The notes below the pieces were generated by a model that was not told the DNA's origin, ran no database searches, and worked only from the letters and a program-made list of their open reading frames with translations. A program made the position numbers and the translations under genes. DNA of 64,000 bases, taken from Mytilus galloprovincialis. Its lineage: Eukaryota; Mollusca; Bivalvia; Mytilida; Mytilidae. The stretch's first letter is position 1. Each line of letters opens with the position of its first letter. This document shows positions 13,301 to 21,125 of the stretch, piece by piece. The DNA lies in assembly GCF_965363235.1 (NCBI RefSeq), contig NC_134842.1, forward strand, positions 38,158,458-38,222,457. The letters are read 5' to 3'.

Positions 13301-16300
13301 TTATATTGTATATTGTTTTGACAATTGAAAAAAATAAAACAACGGTCAATACATTTCTTACGTTTGAAGCATTTGTTTGAGAATAAAAAAGTTAAATCAC
13401 AAAAATACTGTATTCCGAGGAAAATTCAAAACGAAAAGTCCATAATTAAATGGCAAAAAAGTACAGAGTCACGTGATATGAACCAGAGAAACACAAAAAA
13501 TCGCACATACAAAACACACTAGCAAAATTGAAAGATAATACAATAACATTAACGGAATGTGTAAGCATCACAGAAAACAGACCAAACAGTAAAAGTAATA
13601 TTAATAATTGAACAAAGACAAATAAAAGAATAATATGACACGTTGTTAAGATGATAAACAACGTCAGTACGCAGAATCAATACATCAAGACCATTGTGTA
13701 TTACTTGTGAAGTTGATACGGTTTATTTATCAACAAGGTCTTGGTACCTTCTGGTGAACTTTTTAAGAAAAAGGACGTGACGTTCTTTCCCATACCTACC
13801 CCTGGTTCATCACCTTTCTTCGCAGACACTGGTGACGTTTTATTTTAAGCAGGAACGCTCAAACACGAAGATTTTAAAGCAAAGGATGTAACAGAACTGA
13901 AACAGTTATAGATCTATATATTAAGAAAAATTTAATTACATATAATCTAAGTTGAACTTTGGGGACAAATAATATATTACTTCACTAATTACCACTTAAA
14001 AGAAACAAAACAAATGTAAGTGTCGTGTCGTTATTTCTTTTGACGGTTTTGGAGTCTTAAAACTTCGACGTTATGATAAAATGTACTCACAATAAATTTC
14101 CATTACAATAAAATGGTTATTAAACTATTACCTTTCCTTTGATATATCGTCTAGCAAATAATCAATTTAACCAATGGTTCCATTTTGTAAATGTTATCAT
14201 GTTTCGAAAATTTACACTAGTTGGTTGACCGTCATGCAACATCTCACATTTACTGATGGCTATGGGTATATACAAACATAACCGTCCCCGTTTACTCTTT
14301 TCTTCAATTCTTACTTTGTTTAAGCGGCTGTGGGTAACTTAAAACTTTTTTCATTATACCAATAGGAGTGTCCGTAACTTTCAAAGAATTGACATACGTG
14401 GATGTAATGTTTTACTTATGATAAAATATACAAAATTGCTCAATCACATGACAATTATCAAAGGTTCAGCCAAAAACGATTATATTCAAAAGACATTCAT
14501 TTCCCTTGCTTAAAAAAATCACTTAATTCTAAGTCCAATGACATTACGATTCGATTAGAATTTATAGTGGCCTGTTGGATTCGATTCTCGAACTTTATAG
14601 ATTTGCAGTAAATGAGAAAACTTGAAGAAAGGACATTTTGTAAAAATGTATAAAACCTAGCTTGAAAGCTAGCTGCATATTTCACTTGTATGCAAGTTGC
14701 ATTAAATTTTATTAAATTGAACTAAACTAAAAGACACAATAGTTTAAATTCAGTGACATAAAAGGAATAGAGCAATCGACATAGTGTAACAATTAGAAAT
14801 AATATATGAAAATAGAAATAACTAAGACAACAGGATAATTTAATAGTTTAACAATCCCTGATAACATACAAATAGAAAAAAAACCATACTAGGAAACGTA
14901 TTCAAAAAAAGATTAAACTATAACTTACTGGTGGGATGTAGAAATACCGAGCCGCGTCAAAGAGTATTCATCAAAATACACATAAACATGATAAAAAGAA
15001 ACAGAGGTGAAAATAAACCGCAAACAGATAATTAAACTAACAAAATTGAAGAGAATGACAAAGCAATGGTGCGAATCGAAAACGTCGATAAGACGCACAT
15101 CAGTTGATAAAAGTTCAAACCATAACCAGGATCGAGTACCACAAACCCCACATAAAACCTCTGTGGTGCAAGTATGATGCGTTCATAAAATCACATTTGG
15201 TGGTGGATGAGTAGTATAAACGGCCGTGAAGTTTACAAATATGATGTTTATTGTCTTCTAATCGTTGAAATTATAATTCTTAAAATTTTAAATCAAAAGT
15301 TACCCACATCTGAAAATAAAGTTACAAACAGTCTGCTTAATTTCGATCAAAAAGTTACGGACGTCTTATGTATTTTTTAAAGTTGGCCTTGCACTTTAGT
15401 GAACTCTATATTAACAAGTTTAGGGTAATTGTTAGTTATTTCTTTATTCCATAATCCTATAAATATTTACATTCTGCATGGAAAACGTCGCAAAAGGTAC
15501 ATTTTGTATGAATTAAATATCAACGAGTTTAGAGTCCGCCATCTTGGGCTGTGGGTAACTTAAGTTACCAACAGCCGTTTAAGCACAGTGAATTCTGTAC
15601 TTGCATAAGAATGACAATGGATGTAAAATATGTACCAGAAACTGCTTACCCTACCAGAGAATGTGAGTTCAGTCCTTGTGTATTGTTGGGTTTGGGTTGC
15701 TCAGTCTTGATTTTCATATACTGTACTTTATAGACGTTTCACCGATTTACGATGTTTGCCATGGCAATGTAAAGTATCCTCTACTGATGAGTTTTGAGTG
15801 ATATCTTGGTACATGTTGACTTTCGTTTTTTAGAGCTTCGATTCCCTCAATCTCCGGCGCAGAGCTCACATCCGTTCCGTACTTACTTCGTATCACTACA
15901 CTAAATATTCATTGTATTGTAGTGTCCAAAGTATACGTAGAGGAAACGAGCGCTGTACGGAGATATTTATTTATTTATTAGAAATACCAATATACATAAA
16001 AAATTATCAAGATGACTGATCAAATGGCATATTATAATACGTAACATAAATATAATTAAAAAAACATTTTTTGAATCTACTTACTAAGGTTAAAATTAAC
16101 GTTTCGAGGAACCCTTCTATGGTTAGTTGTACCAAATAGTGTTATTTTAAACAATATAACAAATACAATAAATAATTTATCATCGCAATAACAAGAAATT
16201 ATACTTCTTTTTATGTCTCCCACGTAGAAACTTCAAATTCAAATGGAAGACCAGCGTACTAGAAATGATGAGGTAAGTGTCAGATTTCATTAGATATTCA

Positions 16301-17981
16301 ACCGTTATTTGGTATTTTAGTATAGAAGAAATTATCATATGTGGCTTGATTTTAAATCTTGTTATGTTTTCAGTTCTATTACGTGCTATTTGGTTTAGTT
16401 CTACGTTTAAATGTTTAATTGAGGATGTTATAGCTTTTTTTTTTACATTTACAGAAATACTTGGATATAATGATGACAGTCGTTCATAGATTAAATAATT
16501 CGATATATGTTAATATTTTGTCGAGAACTGTATGGATTTTTTGATAAGCGTCTAGAATAAGTCCAATAGACGAAATGGAACATACAAGAATTGGATATTC
16601 TTGATATATATTTTTTTTCTCTTTTTTAAAGATATACGAGTATATAATTGTTCGATGCACAATGAACGCTGTGGGTAAACGTCATTGGAACAACCGACAT
16701 TATGAATGTCTATCATGTCTAAAGCTTGATTTTGAATAAAAGAAAAATAAGCGAAAATTATGATTTCTTCGAGTTTTTGTTCGGATGCAATTTTTCTCGA
16801 GAAAAACCAGGTGTTCATTCGAAAAAAATCAAACGATACACTATAAGAGATATAATTGCAACCGGACATTTGACATACCGTGTTAAATATGCGACCGTTC
16901 AATTGATGGACTGATGAATCGGTGGTCACACATATAACATCTTTAACACACACAATCAAGAGATTTCAGTTAATCCCGCTACAGATTTTCTTACATCGAA
17001 ACACATGTTTAGCAACTAAAATATAGTGTATCGGGTTGTCATATGGAAATGCCTAGTATTTCAAGTACCATAAAATGTAATTGTATGTTCACAGAAATTA
17101 AACATTAACCCAACACCAATTTTCATAAAAAAGAAAAAGGTAAGTATTTCTTTGGAGGCATTATCTTACATATGTATAATACAAATGTTATTACGTTTCA
17201 TGTAAAGATGTTAAAGCTGGTGCAAGAAAATATGAAGATTAACAACAATAATATGAGCGAGATACGATACGTGGTTTGTAATTTTCTTGTTTAAGCAAAC
17301 ACGCATACAAAAAGTAAAAGTAGCTTACCTTTTGGTACTTATGTGTCTGAACTATTGTTTAAAACTTCCATTTAAGATGGGTATGTTTTTTATGCATTAG
17401 TTTAGACTATGTGGAACTATATATTTATATAATTGACGGCCACCATACCTGAACTTTTTATAACTAGTTCATGTTTAAATCAGCGTAACGTTAGAAACCA
17501 TTAGAAGTCGTTTGATTAAAGATCAAATCCATACTGTTGTAAAAAAAAAAGAAGAGGAGAAGCATTGCAATGACATGTAATATTCCTTTAAACAAAATGT
17601 TATCAATCAACCAAATAATATTTAAAGCAGTTGCATTAGACTTTCAGTTTAATATTGGTAAATACAGCATTAAACAGAATACTTAATTTTTTAGATATAC
17701 TTTTATTGTTTTTGAGAAAACAGTTAGAAAGTTTACAAGTATACATTTGTTAGCTAGCGGTCAAAATCATTTCTCAGGAGGACTCAAATATATAAAAGTT
17801 AGAGAAAAAAAATGCCAATAAACTCTATCTAACTTGAGAAGGCTAAGTTTATACATCTAAACATTTTTTCAAAAGTCACTTCTTGTAAAAAGTAAAGTGA
17901 AACAGTTATATGAGACATTCTATGAGTAACGTCTTTATTTATTTTCTACAGGACTTAACCTTAAAGTTTCTTGTAGAATAG
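291..17981 (+). CDS. TRPM-family cation channel, 3' part of gene (8 exons)
   Basis: Spliced exons: 291-429, 1230-1519, 3265-3346, 5689-5722, 12144-12209, 16228-16272, 17095-17139, 17952-17981 (stop TAG). Every junction is GT/AG and the frame carries through all of them. The product is the C-terminal part of a transient receptor potential M channel, a tetrameric plasma-membrane cation channel: outer pore loop with two Cys 12 residues apart, S6 (core NLLIAIY), the TRP-helix segment (KFHWSQL...EEY, which aligns by eye with the KFQR...EY of TRPM family members), a second hydrophobic stretch, an acidic/serine linker, then a Lys/Glu/Gln-rich coiled coil that in TRPMs drives tetramer assembly. No Nudix or alpha-kinase domain follows before the stop, so this form resembles TRPM8/TRPM4-type tails rather than the chanzymes TRPM2/6/7. 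The 5' part of the gene lies before the window. The family call is firm; the subtype is not. Confidence 0.85.
500..1003 (+). repeat. Dispersed repeat family B, near full copy
   Basis: Contains the family marker, from the 'caccattttctacatttgaa' core through the 'gtcaggaatatgacag' block to the end 'gtgattttacttttt'. Related copies or pieces are at 1789-1905 (-), 6023-6927 (-), 9247-9445 (+), 13388-13500 (-), 19803-19946 (+), 32146-32271 (+), 33545-33625 (+), 36209-36429 (+), 36691-36875 (-), 60500-60655 (-) and 61383-61487 (+). Short frames inside these copies are repeat-derived. Confidence 0.85.
1230..1519 (+). CDS. TRPM exon 2 of window: TRP helix and post-S6 region
   Basis: The acceptor is ttatttcag and the donor is CGAG/gtaata. 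The first base completes the Ser codon after S6. It encodes DTYQKV, then KFHWSQL...EEY (TRP-helix equivalent), a hydrophobic stretch (IHLQLLVLPFGLAHFVIW) as in other TRPMs, then a basic patch and a Ser/Glu-rich linker with possible phosphorylation sites. The open frame runs on past the donor to 1617, but that extension is intronic and has no family resemblance. Confidence 0.9.
1789..1905 (-). repeat. Dispersed repeat family B fragment
   Basis: Reverse-strand terminal part ('aaaaacacaaaaatactgaa...ccgaggaaaattcaaaaagg') of the family seen at 500-1003. It lies in the intron after TRPM exon 2. Confidence 0.7.
2375..2490 (-). repeat. Dispersed repeat family A fragment, diverged
   Basis: The minus strand matches the 5' half of the family best seen at 4559-5042 and 42368-42924 (retained blocks: gttaaacatgtt-gttagcg and ataagaac..actataaa.atcagttgaaaa). 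Confidence 0.5.
2850..3060 (+). repeat. Retroelement 3' tail, diverged copy
   Basis: Shares 'gtagtctttagttgtc..tgttg' and 'catggcgtt.tcagtttattt', then a 'cccctcttttaatctttt' end, with the tail downstream of the reverse-transcriptase relic at 9520-9796. No coding part is left here. Confidence 0.6.
3265..3346 (+). CDS. TRPM exon 3 of window: linker before coiled coil
   Basis: The acceptor follows a good pyrimidine tract (ttcttttaccttag) and the donor is AAAGG/gtaata. It enters in phase 1 and leaves in phase 2, matching both neighbours. It encodes LYNADYDLKLKSTEEAERN, a charged helical segment. Confidence 0.82.
4559..5042 (+). repeat. Dispersed repeat family A, long copy
   Basis: Starts near 'gatgcatgatctttttatta', contains 'tgggatcccgctaacatgtg' and ends with the 'gctgactatgcggtatg' block and a 'gttgtctcattgacaatcat' block. 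A second long copy is at 42368-42924 and 3' pieces are at 24487-24662 and 25940-26284. From memory, this family is very common in mussel genomes. The 81-residue frame inside is not a gene. Confidence 0.85.
5689..5722 (+). CDS. TRPM exon 4 of window: 34-nt microexon
   Basis: The acceptor is ctcaatag and the donor is ACG/gtgagt. It is only 34 nt, entering in phase 2 and leaving in phase 0. It encodes KIEITEEDKLT, acidic and helix-prone. The support is the exact phase fit and a strong donor; there is no homology evidence on its own. Confidence 0.68.
6023..6927 (-). repeat. Dispersed repeat family B, with internal tandem duplication
   Basis: Reverse copy of the element at 500-1003. Its distal part is duplicated head-to-tail: unit 1 6426-6672, unit 2 6673-6927, each starting 'tacggctgaatttatctatg' and about 250 bp long with few differences. 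The duplicated similar 62-64-residue frames on the minus strand come from this and are not genes. A degraded partial third unit extends to about 7075. Confidence 0.8.
7176..7345 (+). repeat. tRNA-derived SINE
   Basis: The head is tRNA-like with a perfect B-box-type GGTTCGAATCC (7250-7260) and a loose A-box (tgctctagtgg). It is followed by a non-tRNA body (agatctaacattgttgggtt) that runs into a TA microsatellite. The acceptor stem does not pair, so it is not a functional tRNA gene. Confidence 0.7.
7352..7390. repeat. (TA)n microsatellite
   Basis: About 39 bases of pure alternating TA directly after the SINE body; probably its 3' simple-repeat tail. Confidence 0.9.
7769..8575 (+). mobile_element. 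Non-autonomous element with tandem units and 3' hairpin (H1)
   Basis: The start ATACCCCTGC is mirrored near the end by GCGGGGGTAT (8530-8539), a subterminal inverted repeat. Near the start is a (TCCG)n run. The body is four imperfect units of 167-177 bp (landmark tatataagtc at 7911, 8088, 8255, 8422). The 3' end has a small hairpin (GAGCAGTAGCTC, 8547-8558) followed by CTTGTTTT. This matches the layout described for bivalve pearl and Helentron-type (HINE) elements. Overlapping frames of 62-103 residues are repeat-derived. Confidence 0.65.
9520..9796 (+). pseudogene. Retrotransposon reverse-transcriptase relic (3' end of ORF)
   Basis: Reads AYGVYISQLKRYSRDC, RKLLNQ-like TMKLLNQEFHMVKLKSSLR, then an in-frame stop, then FYGRHHELVDLNERTVSHM. 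I recognise these as the C-terminal segment of a reverse-transcriptase family abundant in mussels. The stop and the isolated position show it is dead. It is followed at 9880-10112 by the matching 3' tail. Confidence 0.7.
9880..10112 (+). repeat. Retroelement 3' tail
   Basis: Markers gcaacacgacgggtgc, 'gttcgtgttgcttagtcttt' and 'ttgtcagtttattttcgatc', ending in repeated 'ccctcttttatc'. Similar tails are at 2850-3060, 15640-15790, 19024-19256 and, on the minus strand, about 48610-48690. Confidence 0.75.
12144..12209 (+). CDS. TRPM exon 5 of window: coiled-coil exon, copy 1
   Basis: A symmetric phase 0-0 exon of 66 nt encoding KLQNQMDVMNRELKDQQKRN plus DE. Its heptad-like hydrophobic spacing suits the TRPM C-terminal coiled coil. 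The acceptor context tttatgtctccctcgtag is nearly repeated before the next exon, indicating exon duplication. Confidence 0.82.
12660..13110. other. Intronic stretch with repeat-like GC-richer patches, no gene seen
   Basis: Between TRPM exons 5 and 6. It contains clustered 'cttccggttt'-type words and a GC-richer patch (cgagccaatcggctctcggg) unlike the surrounding AT-rich intron, probably a dispersed repeat, but no second copy was found in this window. Confidence 0.35.
13388..13500 (-). repeat. Dispersed repeat family B fragment
   Basis: Reverse-strand terminal part (aaatcacaaaaatactgtat...ccgaggaaaattcaaaacga). The 65-residue frame over it is not a gene. Confidence 0.65.
14325..15577. mobile_element. 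1.25-kb TIR DNA element with TTTAAG target duplication
   Basis: The left end CGGCTGTGGGTAACTTAA (14325-14342) is inverted at the right end as TTAAGTTACCAACAGCCG (15560-15577), one mismatch in 18. Both ends are flanked by direct TTTAAG (14319-14324 and 15578-15583). A near-perfect palindrome (ctgtgggtaac/ttaagttaccaacag) sits at 15549-15574. Internal GTTACCC/GTTACGG words recur in both orientations. No transposase frame; non-autonomous. It lies between the duplicated TRPM exons 5 and 6. Confidence 0.75.
15640..15790 (+). repeat. Retroelement 3' tail fragment, diverged
   Basis: Weakly retains 'tttgggttgctcagtcttga' and gtttgccatggcaatg from the tail at 9880-10112. Confidence 0.4.
16228..16272 (+). 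CDS. TRPM exon 6 of window: coiled-coil exon, copy 2
   Basis: A symmetric phase 0-0 exon of 45 nt encoding KLQIQMEDQRTRNDE. It aligns at DNA level with exon 5 from the acceptor tract through the donor, with a 21-nt (7-codon) internal gap. Because both copies are phase 0-0, either can be skipped without a frame change. Confidence 0.8.
17095..17139 (+). CDS. TRPM exon 7 of window: basic tail exon
   Basis: The acceptor is gtatgttcacag and the donor is AAAAAG/gtaagt, phase 0-0, 45 nt. It encodes KLNINPTPIFIKKK plus K, starting with the same KL as the duplicated coiled-coil exons. Its 3' phase is compatible with the stop exon at 17952, the alternative stop exon at 18811, and the first visible exon of the Mind-bomb-like gene at 37618. 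Confidence 0.7.
17952..17981 (+). CDS. TRPM terminal exon (stop TAG)
   Basis: A strong acceptor (tctttatttattttctacag) is followed in frame by DLTLKFLVE and a TAG stop. Two AATAAA signals lie 208 and 230 bases downstream, making this a plausible last exon. It is short and has no homology support, so an alternative end is possible. Confidence 0.6.
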   Translation, partial: DLTLKFLVE

Positions 17982-18189
17982 CAAATTAACTTGCCATTTA
18001 GTTTCATTTGAAAATGATGATGACTACTATTGAGATGATTTGCATATATCGTTTTGTGAGATGTTCGTTTTTCATATTTCATTTTATTAATTTATATGTG
18101 TCAAGTACGTTCCATCTCGACCATTTTCTGATATCAAACTGTCATAAGCATTGTCGTTCCTGTTCTAAATCACAATATATGTTATCCAA

Positions 18190-18217
18190 AATAAATCATT
18201 TTGATAGAAAAAATAAA
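18190..18217 (+). promoter_or_regulatory. Candidate polyadenylation signals of the TRPM gene
   Basis: AATAAA occurs at 18190-18195 and 18212-18217, a little over 200 bases after the TAG stop. In AT-rich DNA such hexamers are common by chance, so position is the only support. Confidence 0.35.
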
Positions 18218-18573
18218 CATTTCTTTGCAATTATAAACGCGTTATACCACTAACTGCTACAAAAACATACACTGTTCTGAACAATATATGTAGGTCTGTT
18301 ATAAATGTTTTCAAATGTAACACAATAACATGATTGTGTGACTTTAGTCACCACAAATAAGAACTTGAAATGCATGGTTTTAATTTCTTTAGAAATGAAA
18401 TTGTAATTTTTGAAGCATTTAATACATCCAGGAATATTTTAAATGATTTATTTACAAACAAAATATGATATACTTAGTTGATTTACGCTTGTTAATACCT
18501 AATAGCAAACATGTTTATATAATGTTACAAATATAAGCAAATTACAAATATGTTTGTTTCTTGAAAAAAATTA

Positions 18574-18780
18574 CTATGGATTCATTTATTTTCGTGGGTA
18601 CCAATTTTCGTGGATTGAGGAAAACTTGCATAATCGTTGATATATAAAATCGTGGTTTTGACAAAGTTTGCATAAATTCCTTTAGAAATATGTATTTCAA
18701 TGAACATTTAAATTCGTGGTTCCCCTGTACATACTAAATCCACGAAAATCAGTATCCAACGAATATTAATGAATCCATAG
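18574..18780. mobile_element. Foldback MITE with TA target duplication
   Basis: Starts CTATGGATTCATT, ends with its inverse AATGAATCCATAG, flanked by TA on both sides. The inverted similarity continues inward through ttttcgtgg-type words for about 45 bp per arm, 207 bp in total. A diverged relative is at 38600-38797. TA flanks suggest a Tc1/mariner-type origin (inference). Confidence 0.75.
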
Positions 18781-18810
18781 TAGATGATATTCAACAATTT
18801 ATTACTACAG

Positions 18811-18873
18811 ATAAAGACACAGTTCAGACACAACACGAAAAAAGAAAGACAGCCTGTATATACGCAATTGTAA
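18811..18873 (+). CDS. Possible alternative terminal exon of the TRPM gene
   Basis: After ttattactacag, a phase-0 frame reads 20 codons (IKTQFRHNTKKERQPVYTQL) to a TAA, compatible with exon 7. A second reading, using a gtaaga donor just past the stop in another frame, would not fit exon 7. It begins 31 bp beyond a MITE (18574-18780), so it may be an exonised flank or a false site. Confidence 0.3.
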   Translation: MKTQFRHNTKKERQPVYTQL

Positions 18874-19023
18874 AGTAAGATATTGCTATCATAAATATAA
18901 ATAGAATAAGCATGACAATTTAGACTGTCAGTTTGTTATGATATTACATGAGTTCTAATGATTTGATATTGCCGTAACAAAAATCCTTAAATGTGAACAA
19001 CCAAAGTAGGCTAAATACCAGAT

Positions 19024-19256
19024 GTGTACTATCATGCACAACAGGACGGGTGTCAAATGCAGAGCAGGGTATGTTTACCCTTTCGGAGCACACAAGTTAA
19101 CCTTAGTATGTTGGTGTTCGTGTTGCTCGGTATTTAGTTTTCTATGTTGTGTTTTGTATACTGCTGTCTGTCTGTCTGTCTGTATGTATGTATGTATGTA
19201 TGTTTGTCTGTCGTGTTTTTTTGTCATCGCGTCGTCAGTTGATTTGAGACTTATGA
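19024..19256 (+). repeat. Retroelement 3' tail with (CTGT)n/(ATGT)n expansion
   Basis: Matches the tail at 9880-10112 (acaggacgggtg, 'gttcgtgttgctcggt'), with the variable internal section expanded into tetranucleotide repeats at about 19164-19212. The frames of 104 and 118 residues over it are chance frames. Confidence 0.7.
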
Positions 19257-19415
19257 TAAAATTGAGAATGGAAATGGGAAATATAAGTGACAACAACCTT
19301 ACCAAAGAACAGACAATAGCCGAATGCCATCTATAAGTCTTAAGCGCAGCGAGGTTTTTCTGCAACCAGAGGTGGTCCTCAGCTACACCCTTAATAAAAT
19401 TGTGTACTAGTTCAT
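19257..19415 (+). repeat. Dispersed repeat family F
   Basis: Begins 'aaaattgagaatggaaatgg'. Related pieces are at 41520-41702 (minus strand, frame with ECHQLVFNAARNP) and 48403-48490 (plus). From memory it is another abundant mussel repeat. Confidence 0.65.
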
Positions 19416-19569
19416 TGCAAAGTGACGTCACACTAAACTTAAAAACATTATAAATGAACTAAAAAAAAAAACATACATGACTAACGAAGGCGAGAAGATC
19501 ATGACTTGTGACAGGTGCACACATGCGGCGGGATTTTATGAATAAGTTAAAGTCAGTTCGGTTAGAAAT

Positions 19570-19640
19570 TAGTTATCAAAGGTACCAGGATTATAATTTA
19601 GTACGCCGGACGCACGTTTCATCTACATAAGACAAAAAAA
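19570..19640 (-). repeat. Dispersed repeat family D fragment
   Basis: The minus strand carries the 'tagatgaaacgtgcgtccgg' block and the 'cctggtacctttgataac' end shared with 32840-33150. Confidence 0.6.
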
Positions 19641-19802
19641 TCTCTTTAGTGTACATACTGAAGTCGATATTTTTATGACGCATTATATCATCTAAATATC
19701 TTGAAGTGATCTTTAATATTTGAATCAGATGTTGTTTCGATTGGTCTTTACTAGTGCGTTTGAATTTCCCTTTGGTAGATTTCGACTCTCTTTTAGAATC
19801 CA

Positions 19803-19946
19803 TCATTTTCTACATTTGAAAATACCTGTACCATGTCAGAAATATGACAGTTGCTGTCCATTCGTTTGGTGTGTTTAATCATTTGATTAGGGACTTTCCG
19901 TTTTGATTTTCTTCCGAGTTCAGTGTTTTTGTGATTTACGTTTTAG
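19803..19946 (+). repeat. Dispersed repeat family B, 3' part
   Basis: Runs from ccattttctacatttg to agtgtttttgtgattta, matching 840-1003. Confidence 0.8.
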
Positions 19947-19949
19947 AAC

Positions 19950-21040
19950 TGTTTATGAAAAAGGAGAAACACACATCACAGACTTACAAACAAAATCATC
20001 TGTTTACTTGCAATATCCTGTATCACACAATACGTGATTTAAATAAACAACCCGGAGTCTTATGAAGTTTGATGCACAGCATAAATTTTACATCGATTTT
20101 GTTTGCGGCATATTTGGTAAAATGATTGATCCTATTTTACTCTACTATTAAATTATCATTACGTGTTTAACAAATTCTGCTATCCCTTTTCGTGTCCAAA
20201 TGTTTCATATGCAAATATAAACATCCAATCATATTTACCGGAATGGCACAGAAATTAAAAAGAAATCAACGGTTTAAAATAAAAAAGCAATAATACATAA
20301 AACAGTAACTTGCAATACAAATATCATCAATAAAACAATGAGTGAAAATAAAGCAAATGATACAGGGAAAAATAAAACATAAATTAAAAAAATGCATATG
20401 GATAGACAGTAACTAAACTACGCCATACTAATTGTAATGTTTATGATTGAGAAAAATGCAGGACTTCCAATTACTTTCATTTGATGATGTTTAAAATGAG
20501 ACAAGAAAAACGAACAAATTTAGTAAAATGGAAAAATGTGTTGTCAAATTTGAGAGTAATATTCAATAATTGTCAACTACATAACGAAATAATTAAAACG
20601 ATATGGCTTGTTCGAAAAGGTGACTTCCGTTCTACATGTTAAAAAAATACCGTTTAAAAATCTTTTTGTATGGAGGGGAAAAAAAGTAAAATTCTTTACA
20701 TTTTTCCTTCGATATACAGATAATTTCCCTTTCACTGATTACTTAAAATTGTGTTACGAATATGGTTTGTCCATCTTATTAATCTAATTAAAAGTTCAGT
20801 TTATCACAGATATACTATTGTCTGTCTAGTATATTTTTTATGTAAAAATTGGCATCAGCGATAGATAAATTAACTACTGTACCTTTCCACTAATGAGGGC
20901 ATTCATAATTCCATGTGAAATGTGAGGTGAACGTAATTAAAAAAGAAATAACTAAAATACATCTATAGGACACCATACAGTTTCAACAATAGACAGACGT
21001 CGATAGAAACAGGAACCTGTTTACTTAAGGTAGTTCAGGG
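19950..21040. other. AT-rich stretch, nothing recognised
   Basis: No splice-bounded frame, no terminal repeats and no copy of the repeat families listed elsewhere was seen. Confidence 0.4.
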
Positions 21041-21125
21041 GTATAGAAAAAAAATGACAGAATTTTCTTATACTTTGTGAAATTTAACTTTGAAGTATTG
21101 TAAATGAAAAAATGCAAAAAAAATT

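Noticed and set aside
16552..16959. 135-residue minus-strand frame, the second longest in the window
   Set aside because: No recognisable domain, no splice context and AT-rich composition like the intron; judged a chance frame.
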